A stretch of DNA of 64,000 nucleotides from the NCBI GenBank assembly GCA_016271365.2, contig CM028129.1, positions 848,850,501 to 848,914,500 on the forward strand. Direction: 5' to 3'. A program made the translations under genes and the position numbers. Source of the stretch: Neoceratodus forsteri. Its lineage: Eukaryota; Chordata; Ceratodontiformes; Ceratodontidae. This document shows positions 33,690 to 44,310 of this stretch, piece by piece. The number at the start of each line of letters is the position of its first letter. Position 1 is the stretch's first letter. The notes under the pieces were generated by a model that had not been told where the DNA came from, ran no database searches, and was given only the letters and a program-made list of their open reading frames with translations.

Positions 33690-33880
33690 ACAGAGTGTTG
33701 AGGGCAGCCACAGGTGGCAGCTGCTGTGTTGCATCCTGCAATGCAGCAGCTCACTTGTGGGTGGCCCTCAACTTGATCCTTTTTTTTTCTCAAAGTTGTG
33801 CAGGCACAGCTTTGGGGTTGCGCCTGCACAACTCTGCTCAGCTCGGCTCGATATCTGGCATGGTTTTGCATCACATCTTA
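33690..33880. repeat. Hairpin-forming repeat fragment
   Basis: Positions 33698-33771 form a near-perfect ~36-bp-arm palindrome (TTGAGGGC...TTGCA / TGCAA...GCCCTCAA). A second pair GTTGTGCAGGC/GCCTGCACAAC follows at about 33796-33831. Both motifs belong to the dispersed repeat seen at 25680-25950 and 35640-35800. Confidence 0.65.
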
Positions 33881-34453
33881 TATTAGTGACTTAATTATTT
33901 AAAGTACTGATGTGTGTTGAGATCTTGAAACACGGGTAAAAAGCTGTTTGGTTTAAAAGTATCATTAAACTTATCATGATAGTGTACGCATGAAAAGTAT
34001 TTTATTATACTGCTACTGTCAAGGTACTTTAATTTCACTGAATACATGACTACACATTATAGGCAGACATGGTGAAGTAAACATTCTCACACTTGATGAG
34101 GATGTATTTCAACTCTATGGTATAATAGTGTAAATAATGCAAAAGTATGCACATACAGAATATTTCTGAGTAGTGAAAGAAAATCTAAGAGTAGCATTCT
34201 AAGTCACAGCTAGCTATACATTTTTTTATGTTGTGAGCTTATTAGATAATATAGATAGTCAAGTATGACAGAGAGACAAATTAGATACTAAATAGTTTAG
34301 CATCATACTTAAAACTATTATCATAACTTTTAAATGAATGCATTTCTGATATTGCATTAGATAAGAAATATTTGAAGTGAAATATTTAACAGTTGTAATT
34401 GTTGAATTTGTGTTATATATTCATCATAACTGTTTTTTTTTTTATCTTTGTAG
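33881..34453. other. AT-rich intron ending in acceptor
   Basis: No repeat was recognised. The last 30 bases are a T-rich tract and TAG acceptor for the coiled-coil segment. Confidence 0.4.
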
Positions 34454-34725
34454 GGCACCGGTGACTGTGAAGGTGCACAGGCCATTGCCGCTGCTACAGA
34501 CGGCTCACACGCGAGGTTCTCAGTCTGCAGAAAGAGAATGCTGTGATCCTTGAGAGGCTGGACAAAATCCAGTCTCTCTTGGATGCACAGCAGCAGACTG
34601 TGAACCTCGTGCTTGAGCCGGTCGTAGCAGTGGGTGATGGTGCTGTTGCAAGTAGCAGTGCTTCACCTCCACGGCTACCATCTGTTCCTGCAGCTTCCCT
34701 GGGTGAAACTGGCCACCCTTCATAG
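34454..34725 (+). CDS. Coiled-coil C-terminal segment of SANT-like protein, possibly frameshifted
   Basis: A strong acceptor (T-rich tract, ATCTTTGTAG, AG 34452-34453) precedes it. From 34504 one frame reads LTREVLSLQKENAVILERLD and on through KIQSLLDAQQQTVNLVL, a leucine-heptad helix like the C-terminus of Harbinger-type Myb proteins. It then has a Ser/Pro/Ala tail and stops at 34723-34725. The acceptor-proximal part is open in a different frame (GTGDCEGAQAIAAATDGSHA), so joining them needs a one-base frameshift or an internal acceptor (34480 or 34499). It is either the last exon of the 25.2-kb gene or a fragment of a related copy. Confidence 0.45.
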
Positions 34726-34849
34726 CGGTCCAGTATCATCTCCCGAGGGCGCAACAGTTTCCACTTCTTTTTGCGCCTCCACATTGAATCCAGCTTCCAG
34801 CCTGGATTGCCTCAAGCAGTGCATACACCTCTCGCAAGTCTTCGACTGA
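34655..34849 (-). pseudogene. Inverted, internally deleted copy of SANT exon
   Basis: Read on the minus strand, 34849-34735 matches the exon at 25223-25544 in blocks: CTTGCGAGAGGTGTATGCAC, TGCTTGAGGCAATCCAGGC, AATGTGGAGGCGC and AAGAAGTGGAAACTGTTGCG. Three internal stretches are missing between them. The protein-level match continues weakly (REAAGTDGSRGGE against WEAAGKPSAGE). It lacks the start codon. It lies tail-to-tail with the coiled-coil segment, which implies an inversion or a second, rearranged gene copy. Confidence 0.65.
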
Positions 34850-35459
34850 ACTAAAAGAACATGAAAATATATTTTTATATGTTTTTGTTAATATAACGAA
34901 AACAATTTTTTTATTTAATTTTTATTTTGTGTATGATGCAATCACTTATATATTTTTTCATTGTATGTATATATTATTTTGTAAAATCTATTTTTGTATT
35001 TATAAAAAAAATATATTTTTGTTTATTTTTTATATTGAAACTATTTTTATAGTAAAAAAGTTAAACTATATTCTCTTGTGTTTGGTGTGTTATTGCTATT
35101 CAAGAGATAAAGTGTGACATTCAAGCCCCAACATTTTTTTGGGCAATTGTCATAACCATATCATCTTAACATTGGGTATATGTGGTAGTATTGTAATCCC
35201 TAATATAAAGATAGTTAATAGAAAGGTTCATACAAATGTTTAAGGGAGTGGAGGAGGCCAGACAGTAAAGAATAGGCCATAGCTGTTCCCAGCCAGTATC
35301 TCTTATGTAGTCATGTTAGCTTCCTTCATAAAAATTTCTATACAGCTGAGTTTTAAAAAGCATCTTTGATTTAGGACAAATAAGTGACAAGGGGAGCTCA
35401 TTCCAAGGGGCCACCAGTCTCTGTGTGACAAATGCCTTCTTCTATTAGTATTATACTTT
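34850..35459. other. AT-rich DNA, no gene
   Basis: Positions 34860-35060 are extremely AT-rich. The stretch 35220-35460 reads like a decayed LINE 3' end on the minus strand (HRDWWPLGMSS), but too little remains to classify it. Confidence 0.35.
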
Positions 35460-36280
35460 ATGGGCCAGATATTCAAAAGGGCTGCGACATGTGTAATAGG
35501 GTAGTGCCTGCGCAAGTCAAGACTTGCTCCATTCTGCGATATTCAGCAGGAGGCAGTTCCACCACAGAAAACATGCTGAGTAACAGTGCAATGCAAATGA
35601 ATGCATGATGAACTGCAGGGGGAGCAACCATGCATTAACTGCACAGCCTGATATTCAGCAAGGCTGTGCAGAGTTGTGAAGGCGCAACCCGCAACCTGCG
35701 CCTGCACAACTTTGAGGCCAAAAAAATGCTCAAGTCAACGATCACCCACAGGTAACCTGCTACATTGCATGGCACAACACAGCAGCTGACAGCTGTGGCT
35801 GGCCCCCAACCCACTCCATGTCCCCTCGTGCAGCCTGATCATGGTCAAAAGAGTGACAATCCCCAACACCACCCCACCACTGACCCTATTGTGGGCAACA
35901 GCAGAAATGTTCCTCCCCCACAAGCCTGACCATGGGCTGCTTTAGTTTAAAAACAACCCTCCCCGGAATACATCCCTGGCAGTTCAGTGTACTGAAAAGC
36001 TGATTGCAGGGTGTATCAGTGTGAAATACAACCCCCCCTCCTGCCGAACATAGCCCTGGTGGTGTAGTGGACTGAAACTCCCATTCACGGGATGTAAACA
36101 GTAAAGCTGCCCCCAAACATAGCCCTGGTGGTCTAGTGGACCAAAACTCCCGTTCACGGGATGTAAGCAGTAAACCCCCTCCGAACATAGCCCTGGTGGT
36201 CCAGTGGACTGAAACTCCCGTTCTTGGGATGTAAGCAGTAAACCCCCGAACATAGCCCTGGTGGTCCAGTATATGTATTC
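35460..36280 (+). repeat. Composite dispersed repeat with ~67-bp subrepeats
   Basis: It begins GGGCCAGATATTCAAAAGGG and shares CAGGAGGCAGTT, CATGCATTAACTGC and CACAGCAGCTG blocks with 25680-25950. From 36050 to 36270 four units of about 67 bp start AACATAGCCCTGGTGGTCCAGTG (36051, 36120, 36189, 36254). The minus-strand frames over the array (100-105 codons) simply translate the subrepeats. Confidence 0.65.
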
Positions 36281-36683
36281 AGTACAACAAACCTCTTCCA
36301 CCGCTGTTCACATGATTGATGGTACCACCTCAGTTGGTAGTGGAAGCACTCTATGAAATCTCAAGTTACTATAGTAGCATATCCATTTGTTCAGTACATG
36401 AACTAATAGTGTCCATGTCATGTCATATTGTCTTTAGTTATGCACATTTTAAATTAACATATGTGCTCACAAACAAAATGATTAAGACACTTTAACATTA
36501 AAACTACTACATGGAACGAGAATGACAAATGACAATTAATAAAGTAATTAAGACAATGACAGTAAATGCAACCACAACAGTTGAAATATTTCTGATACTG
36601 GAACATTGTTTTATATGTATGTGCACTATTCTTAGGACTATAAATCATGTAGTATGCTGAGTGATACTTCTGAAAAAGACAGG
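36281..36683. other. Intergenic DNA
   Basis: No feature recognised. Confidence 0.4.
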
Positions 36684-38853
36684 ATATTCATGGCAAAAAA
36701 CTCCATTTAATGCATCAGTTAGGGTTGTTCCACAGCGACAAAAGTGAGGAAATTCGCTGTTAGGGTTGAAAACCTAACTCTGAATTCACCCCAGCACCAC
36801 ACACACACGGACACACACACATTCAAGTATGGGGGAGGACCAAGTCAACACAACCAATGACAGACATCCAGCAGCAGGTGACAGAAATAACAAACAATTG
36901 TCTAAATGTACTATGAGACATCCCCACCCACCTGACCAGGTACTGCATGCTCAGTGGAGATCAACAGCAAAACGGAGGCCACATACACCAAACGTACACA
37001 TCCCTGATTGCAGCTGCACACAACGTACCATACTTAGTAGTTGCATGGCCTTACCTACCGATGCCCCACACCACACCACACCACTTGTGGTGGCCCACCT
37101 GAGCAATAGAGTTAAGCAAAACCAAGGAGTTGTACAGGTATAATATCTCTGATTATAACAAGGGTTTGAGAAATGCAGCTTTCTAATTGACTGTAAACAT
37201 TGTAACAGCCTTATGTTTAGTTTTTATTAACATACATGTAGAGCCTAACCATATGATGAACATGGTTTAATGTTGTTTAAAAAACAGTTTTATTATGATA
37301 GCAATAAGCCACTCCCAGGTATTATGTTAATGGTCAGTTTATCACTGTCTAGCGACATGTGGCATTTCGGATATGCCTCATTCAACATTAAACCCTACAG
37401 GGTGATTAACAGACCATTTAACATAACTGTTGGTCATGCCTTATTGCTTAATTGTCTTTATGAGTAGATACTCTCCCTCTGCTAGGCACTGCAGCAGCTT
37501 TGCAACACAGTGTCCCACCCAGTTACACCATACACTGTCTAGTTACTGGAGAATGGCTGTGAATATGAACTCATGAAGATGAACAGTGTAACTTGATCAT
37601 CACAGTCATCGAAACCCTAGTGTGATTGTAACTGACAGACTCAGTGATAGAGGATAACCCCTGCTGTCCTAGTACACTTACCCCATTATGAGTTAAATCA
37701 ATACTAAAAGACATTCTGTTTATATCTACACCATACCTACTTGATTCCTGTCGTAGCAGAATTAACATAGTTATCACTTTGATAGCATCAGTGACAGAAG
37801 TGTGGCAAACCAGTAGGCATACAGCCTGAGTATGAAACAACTGTTAAAAAATCACACTGTGTCCATAAGTGGCATAGATCACTCATTGCAACAATAGAAA
37901 TGTATTACTATTTGAATAAGTTAGTCATCACAGATGCAATGAGATTGTCTTTATCAGGTACAACATACTCAGTAAGTGCCTACAGGAAAATCTATCCTAT
38001 ATACATGTCCGATACAGGTACATCATTGTTGGCTCAGTAGTGCTATGATATTTAGAAGTTGCTTGGCCTGATCCATGCAATTACAATCTTTCTTACAAAG
38101 AATACTTACTGCATCTTTAATATTGAAACACACTGAAGGTCTATGTATGTACATCAGCAGTACACCTTCATCAGTAAGATGCATGTGATACTGGCAGTAC
38201 TAATTTCACAGCATTGAACAGGCAATGCTTTTCCATACGTTTACATCGGCCTCTCTATGTTGAGTAAACCATTGCAGTAAATGTACTACTATGTAAAGCA
38301 CCTACTAAATGTATCACTACTTTTATCTTGAGCATGCTAGTGTCTTGTAGTTAATTTATGTGCTTCTCTTAATTAATGTATACTCAGTAGTGTTAAAACC
38401 TTTCTACAACTGTCATCATGCACCTTCAGCATTTATATTGAATAACGGCACAGTACTAGTTGTGGTGTGGTGTGGGGCATCGGTAGGTAAGGCCATGCAA
38501 CTACTAAGTGTGGTACGTTGTGTGCAGCTGCAATCAGGGATGTGTACATTTGGTGTACATGGCCTCAGTTTTGCTGTTGATCTCCACTGAGCATGCAGTA
38601 CCTGGTCAGGTGGGTGGGGATGTCTCGTAGTACATTTAGACAATTGTTTGTTATTTCTGTCACCTGCTGCTGGATGTCTGTCATTGGTTGTGTTGACTTG
38701 GTCCTCCCCCATACTTGAATGTGTGTGTGTGTCTGTGTGTGTGCGGTGCTGGGGGGTGAATTCGGAGTTAGGGTTTTCAACCCTAACAGCGAATTTCCTC
38801 ACTTTTGTTGCTGTGGAACAACCCTAACTGATGCATTAAATGGAGTTTTGCCA

Positions 38854-38860
<7 letters not shown>
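36684..38860. mobile_element. 2.2-kb element with ~400-bp terminal inverted repeats
   Basis: The left arm 36684-37085 and right arm 38458-38860 are near-identical reverse complements. The outermost sequence is ATATTCATGGCAAAA, followed by CTCCATTTAATGCATCAGTTAGGG and the GTTAGGG...CCCTAAC hairpin. The interior (37086-38457) has no recognisable transposase, so the element is non-autonomous. The right end abuts an (AT)n tract at 38857-38896. A module of its ends also occurs at 6588-6670. Matching open frames in both arms are mirror translations of the same repeat and are not called as genes. Confidence 0.8.

Positions 38861-38896
<36 letters not shown>
38857..38896. repeat. (AT)n microsatellite
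   Basis: About 20 AT dinucleotides directly beside the right end of the long-TIR element. Confidence 0.9.
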
Positions 38897-41800
38897 CACA
38901 CATATACATATATATGAAGAATGATTGGAATTCAGTATGAGGAATATATGGCTTCTTTGGTTATAATATTCAAGACTTTATACTTAAATCCTCTGCTGGT
39001 GCGCTGCCTGAAGTAAGTATGGGTACTCCTGTGGTGTGATAATTTAGAAGATGCACTGTGGTGGCAGTAGTGGTTAAAATCACAGGTAATCCTACTGCTG
39101 AAGTACATGAGGGAAGCTTGGGGCAGATGAGAAGTAGAGTCTGTAGGCTGGATTAGTAGTGTGATCGATTAGTGCAGGATACCCTAGACTCTAGTATTAC
39201 AGCTGATTAGTACCGATTAGGATGCAAGGCTGAGTAGGTGAATTTGTCTTGGCTGTTATGGATTGGCCAGTTAGAATTTGGGAGAGCCAGTTCTTGGTAA
39301 TGGTCTTTGTTGTAGAGATTAATGAAGGTACTTCAGGAAGAAAAGGCTGAAGGTTCACTGGAGAGCGGTTGACCCGGCTGCAGGTATTAGGTGAAAAGGT
39401 GTGAATAATAATATAAGGAACAGTGATGCCTGGGAGTGAAATTGAAGGCTGGATGGCATAAAGTCAATAATCAGCTAGCTGTGGGAATTCCACAACTCCT
39501 ATTCTGGACAATATCTGTGCAATTCCTAAGACTAGCATGACTATTGGAAAATAGGAGCCAAGTAACTTGGTTATCAGAGTCATTGTTGAAATAAGATGTG
39601 GCAGAAGGTAAAATGGATGATATCCATAGCTGAGTAGGTTAACTTGTGATTTTCGGTATCTGTAGTGGCACTGCTGAATACGAACTTTGAATATAACAGG
39701 AGGATTTAAGTTCTTTCCATGTATGAGGATGACCAATGAGACAAGGCATCTGTGGAAGTCATGGTGATTGGATGGACAAGGATTGGGGGGTATATCCGAT
39801 AGAGATGGAGGAGATCTTCCTTTTGTCCAAGGGAATTGAGTTCATCAATGATTGCGAAGAACTGAATGGGCAGTAAGAGCCTTCTATGATAACGTACGAG
39901 TCTATGGGGCATGTAAGCCGAGGAATGTTTACTGGCAGTAGAAGTACACCAGAGTAATACATTAATGACTGAATGAGTAGTGGAAGGGTACTGTTAGAAG
40001 AGCTGTAGTAGAAGTAGAGGATGAATTGTATGGAAAAGCAGATGACTCATCAGGAGTACTGGTCAGAGATAGGATACAAGGCCCAAAAGAGCCACAGCAA
40101 ACAGGACAAAGCCCCGAGCCAGCAAGGAGAATAGGAGAAGACAGCCAGACAAATGGGAGGGAAGTATGGAGGGGATCCTGAGGAACTGAAGGAATGAGCA
40201 GAGGAAGCCATGAGCCAGGTGAAGCCATACGACATCCAGAGCAGGAAGGAGTAGGATGAAATCAGTTCCATGGCAACAGCTTTGAATTACAGGAAAGCTG
40301 AAGCAAGGCATCAAATGATGATCCACAGAAGGCTGAGGAGCCAGGCCAAGCACCAAGAGTAACAGGAGTCCCACAGCTGATGAAGGCTGGAAGCAACCAA
40401 AGAAAATGATGGAAGGTGCTGTAGCGACGAAGGACGAGAGTCCAAACCTATGAAGAAAACAAGGTTGTACAATGGCAGAACTAGCAACCAGCAGTAAAGC
40501 AGTCCAAGAGGCAGTCACTCCAGAGTGAGAGAGGGAATGAACAAGTCAGTAGGAACCATATAATGAGGGCAAGGAGGTCAAAGGGCCAAAAAACAAAGGT
40601 CCATGACAGAGCGGGATGGTGAGTAGAGGCATCGAATTGCAGAGAGGTCCTGATATTGAAGGAAAGTGGCAAACTGGCAGGATGGAGACAAGCAGATCAA
40701 AGAAGTTCAGATTCCACAGTCGAAATCACAGGCAGATCCCTTTGCCAGATTCCATGGCTGAGAGAATGAAGCACCTATGCTGCAAATAGAGGAGATGGAG
40801 AAGCAAGCCAGGCAAGGTCCTTGTCCTGAAAGAGTGGCATTCAGGAATAAAACTGAGGATGGAGAAGATAATACAGCAGACTGGAGACTCAGGCAAACAG
40901 CAGAAACTACAGATGACTGGTAGCGACTTGAAGCACCATAAGTACAATGGCGAAGGTATGCAAAGATTGATAGCTCTGGTCCTGAAGGGAAGCGGCAACT
41001 GGATTGGGTATAGAAGGTAATGTAATAGGAGGCATGGTATAAATCTGTAGAGTAGCGACAGAGCTCCCATCCCTGGTAGTCATGGTGAACTAGCCTGCAC
41101 TCGATGCCACCAAGCAGAGTTAGGGACAGAAAATGTCGAGTCAGTAAGTAGGAGTTAATTCCATTCCCGAAGGGAAGCGGCAATAGGTATGAGGTAGATA
41201 AGGTATGGTAACAATCCAGAAAGTGTAGACATGACTCCCATCCCCGGTAGCCAGGGCAAGCTATCCTGCACTCAATGCTGCCAAGCAGAGTTAGGGACGG
41301 AGAATGTCAAGTTGGTAAATAGTAGGAGTTCTGTTCCCGAAGGGAATCGGCAACTGTTGGGAGGTAGAGAAGCTAAAGTAATAGTTCATAGATTGTAGAT
41401 GTGGCTCCCATTCCTGGTAGCCGGGGCAAGCTAACCTATGCTCGATGCAACCAAGTTGAGCTAGGGACAGGGGATGTCAAAGCGATAGTAGGAAGTTGTT
41501 CCATTCTCAAAGGGAAGCTGCAAAAGGCATGAGATAGAGAGGGTAAGGTATAACTCAGTAGAACAAAGACATGGCTCCATCCCTCCACTGTTTAAAAACT
41601 GATGCCATGAAAGTATATATCTGAATGCATCAGGGCAAAATTTTCCGATGCAAAGTATATTAATGAGTCCTGGAATACAATTCAGGCAATGAATGGATGC
41701 TTAATTTGGGGGTGTTTCCAAGCCTCCAATGAACAATAATCTAAAAGCAGTCATCTGAGGTACTGGTTCTCCCTTAGAAAGAAGGAGGTCTGATGTTCTA

Positions 41801-42724
41801 AGTAATGGTGTAACAGAGAGCTAGTTCTTTCCTGTTTGTGTGTCTCCCCTATGCCAATCCGTAATACCAGTCAGTCATATTAGAAGGACCAGGTTCCTCT
41901 TCCCAAGGGTCAGGGGCCCATGTTGTGTCAGAAGCATGAGAGACAAGTAAATTAGTACTGCCCTCTGGCATCATATATCCATTTCAAGTTCATAGTAGTA
42001 TTACTACTGTACATGACCACGGGACAGATTCGGTGTGCTCCGTAGCAGCATTTAATGAAGCTAATGATGCCGAACATGGTTAAAGAACTGTAGTCCTGCA
42101 TATTCACAGTTCAAAGGACTTATGCTCAGAAGGTGTGGTTTTGATCAGGAGCCCTCCCAAATGCTGTAGACCTGGGGATTTCTGTTGCGTAGTAGTCTGT
42201 GCTGCAGAAGTCGAGTTATTGGAAAAGTGTACGGGAGGCAGAGGAGTCAGTGCAGTGTCCTGCATGGATGAAATGGGTGGGGCCTGTAATGACTCAGTAA
42301 GAACTGGAGCGGGAATGACTTGTGGAAGTATTGCAGCTGCAAAGTCGTAATTCTCCCCCATGGTCCAACCGGTTGAAATTGCTGTCTCTGTCTCACCTCC
42401 AAAGACTTTGCAGCGACAAGTCATCAGGTAGCGAATCCAATGTTTTGCAGCCAGACAATACTCGGACTGTGCACACACCGATGTCAGCAATTACTGCCTG
42501 TGGTAGCCGTGTACCAGGTGGTTGCTCCAGTACCATGGGCATCGTAAAAGCCATATGTGGCAAGTGGAAAGCCCAAAAGGAGAACAGGAGAAACATGATC
42601 CCCAGGGCACATGGAAAGGAAGAATAGGGAATGGGAACAAGGAGGCGGCTGGAGCGGCTGCAGAGGTGAAGAAAAGAAATGGTATCAGAGGTAGGCACAC
42701 ACACACACAGGAATGGGAGGAGTG
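38897..42724. repeat. Purine-biased dispersed repeat block
   Basis: About 3.8 kb with strong G+A bias on the plus strand. It is followed by the 42725-42829 module shared with 3111-3213. The bias removes stop codons on the minus strand, giving many long hydrophobic frames (up to 158 codons at 41183-40707) that show no domain. A frame at 42490-42104 (minus, 128 codons) is also unrecognised. The block may be the non-coding interior of a large retroelement whose other relic is 3354-4393. Confidence 0.4.
40985..41590. repeat. 170-bp tandem array, ~3.5 copies
   Basis: CTCCCATCCC(T/C)GGTAG recurs at 41064, 41235 and 41405, and in shortened form at 41575. Each is followed by CAAGCAGAGTTAGGGAC-like, then CCCGAAGGGAAGCGGCAA-like blocks. 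Copies are about 75-85% alike by eye. Confidence 0.8.
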
Positions 42725-42829
42725 ATGAAAAACACTCTCTAAGCAAGGGAGGTGTGTTAGATGAGGGCTTATGACAAGGTTGTGGGAGGAGATATTCCCC
42801 ACATTGAACCTCGGGCAACCCATCCCATA
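42725..42829 (+). repeat. Dispersed module shared with 3111-3213
   Basis: GATGAAAAACACTC, GGGAGGTGTGTTAGA, AGGTTGTGGGAGGAG and TTGAACCTCGGGCAA occur in the same order as at 3111-3213. It marks the end of a repeat family into which the following SINE inserted. Confidence 0.75.
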
Positions 42830-42844
42830 GAACTTTGTGTCAGT

Positions 42845-43285
42845 ATGCCGGCCTGGTGGCGCAGAGGGTTAAGGCGCTGGAAGCCTTTCCTCACGCTACA
42901 CCAGAGACCCGGGTTTGGGAGTGACCTCAGGTCACTGGGGTGCTGGCAATGGGGGGGAGCAGAGAAGGATTGATCATGCCAGTCAGCAGCTCTCCTCTCA
43001 TCTCCTGAAGGTGATGAAGGTGGGTTGGTGCCCCCTGTAGTTCCGCTTCTACCACGTAATAATCCGGTGGGTAGGGTAGGTGAAGAGGGGGTAGCAAAGT
43101 GTTGGGAGGTGGAAGGGGCTGAGCTGGCACCACAGGGTGCAAAGTGTGCCTCCACATGCTCACATGGTCATGTGCCAGGGCCTCGGGGGGTCAGGGGAGA
43201 AAATCTGTAAAAAATACATATGTGTCCCTATCGCCAGTTGGCAGGAAGAGGTGATGTGGACCAAAAAGCTAAATAAAAAAAAAAG
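42845..43285 (+). mobile_element. tRNA-derived SINE with perfect target-site duplication
   Basis: The head reads CCTGGTGGCGCAGAGGGTTAAGGC (A-box region) and, about 50 bp later, ACCCGGGTTTGGGAGTG (B-box region). The rest is a ~350-bp tRNA-unrelated body and a 3' A-rich tail (AAATAAAAAAAAAAG). TTTGTGTCAGT flanks it on both sides (42834-42844 and 43286-43296), an exact 11-bp target duplication typical of LINE-driven insertion. The perfect flanks suggest a fairly recent insertion. Confidence 0.85.
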
Positions 43286-43599
43286 TTTGTGTCAGTGTGG
43301 TGACTAGCTAATTCTTTGATGTGCTTTTCACCTGTACTAGTAAGCTATACTGAGGAAGTACTAAGAAAAAATGAAATGGCTATCTTTTTTTTTTTTTTTA
43401 CAGTTACTCAAGTTTGTAGAAGTAGTGAGGTTTGGACCTACGATGTCCCAGTTCCCATGTTGGTGCGCTAATCACACTGCCTCCACATTATCTTTACACT
43501 CTGTGGAGAGCACTATAATTATAAACAGTTGTTATCATGGTAACTATAGAAAACAGTTAACTTGATATATACATCCAGGAGCAATATGTCAGAAGAGAG

Positions 43600-44240
43600 G
43601 AGCAATAGACGTTTTAGCTTTTTTAACTATATATGCAATACAGTAACAATAAATGTTAAGGAAACAGGTTAATTACACCGGGTAGCCCAACTGAGATCTT
43701 ATGTTGTTGGGTTTCCTTCTAGAATTTGGTGACAGAAGCCCAGGAAGGTCAGTGGAGTCGCTGAAGGTCACAGTGGTATTTTTTCAACCTTGTGTCTATA
43801 TTTTACACAGTGTTCCATTCGAATCACTAGTCCACATTGCTACTGTTTTGGTCTTTACACTTCTTAACAATGACAATAAAAACTGCAAGCAGTCATAACT
43901 AAAGCAGTACTGCACATTTGTAATTATTTTCATCAAAACCAGTGTTTCAGGAGGTACTGTAGGCACTCGCTTTTTCTCATTCCTGAATCAATATATTTTG
44001 TAAAACATTTTAATCCATGGACAGATCTAGAAATGCCAGAGGGCAGGATTTGATGCATAGGGGACTGGGACCCACTGCATTTTCTATGACTGACACATCA
44101 TATTGCCCATGTACTTCAAAAAAACAGAATCCCTGTCTCAGCCTCTCTCCTGCATTTTTAAATTGCACTCCAGTTAAACAAAATGAGCCTCCAATGCCTA
44201 AAATGGGCAATACTGTTAAAGTGAAGATATACCAGACTTT
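43600..44240 (+). repeat. Duplicated segment, left copy
   Basis: Shared with 46010-46560: AACTGAGATC, TTCCTTCTAGAA, ACAGTGTT...CACTAGTCCACATTGC, CTGTTTTGGT, CAGTGTTTCAGGA and CTGTCTCAGCCTCT, in the same order. It has diverged by indels and substitutions. No coding capacity. It is either a dispersed repeat inserted twice or a local tandem duplication. Confidence 0.7.
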
Positions 44241-44310
44241 TTTGCATTGCCCTGGTTAGTGTATCTGACAGGCACTGACCATTGGATATTCATTGTCTCT
44301 TTTCATGCAG

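Noticed and set aside
36829..37143. Protein coded in both arms of the 36.7-38.9 kb element (also 38802-38416 minus)
   Set aside because: The two frames are mirror images of the same inverted repeat. There is no known domain and no frame conservation beyond the nucleotide identity.
39464..41183. Long hydrophobic minus-strand frames (up to 158 codons)
   Set aside because: The plus strand is strongly purine-biased, which suppresses stops on the minus strand. No domain is present, and tandem units encode the same words.
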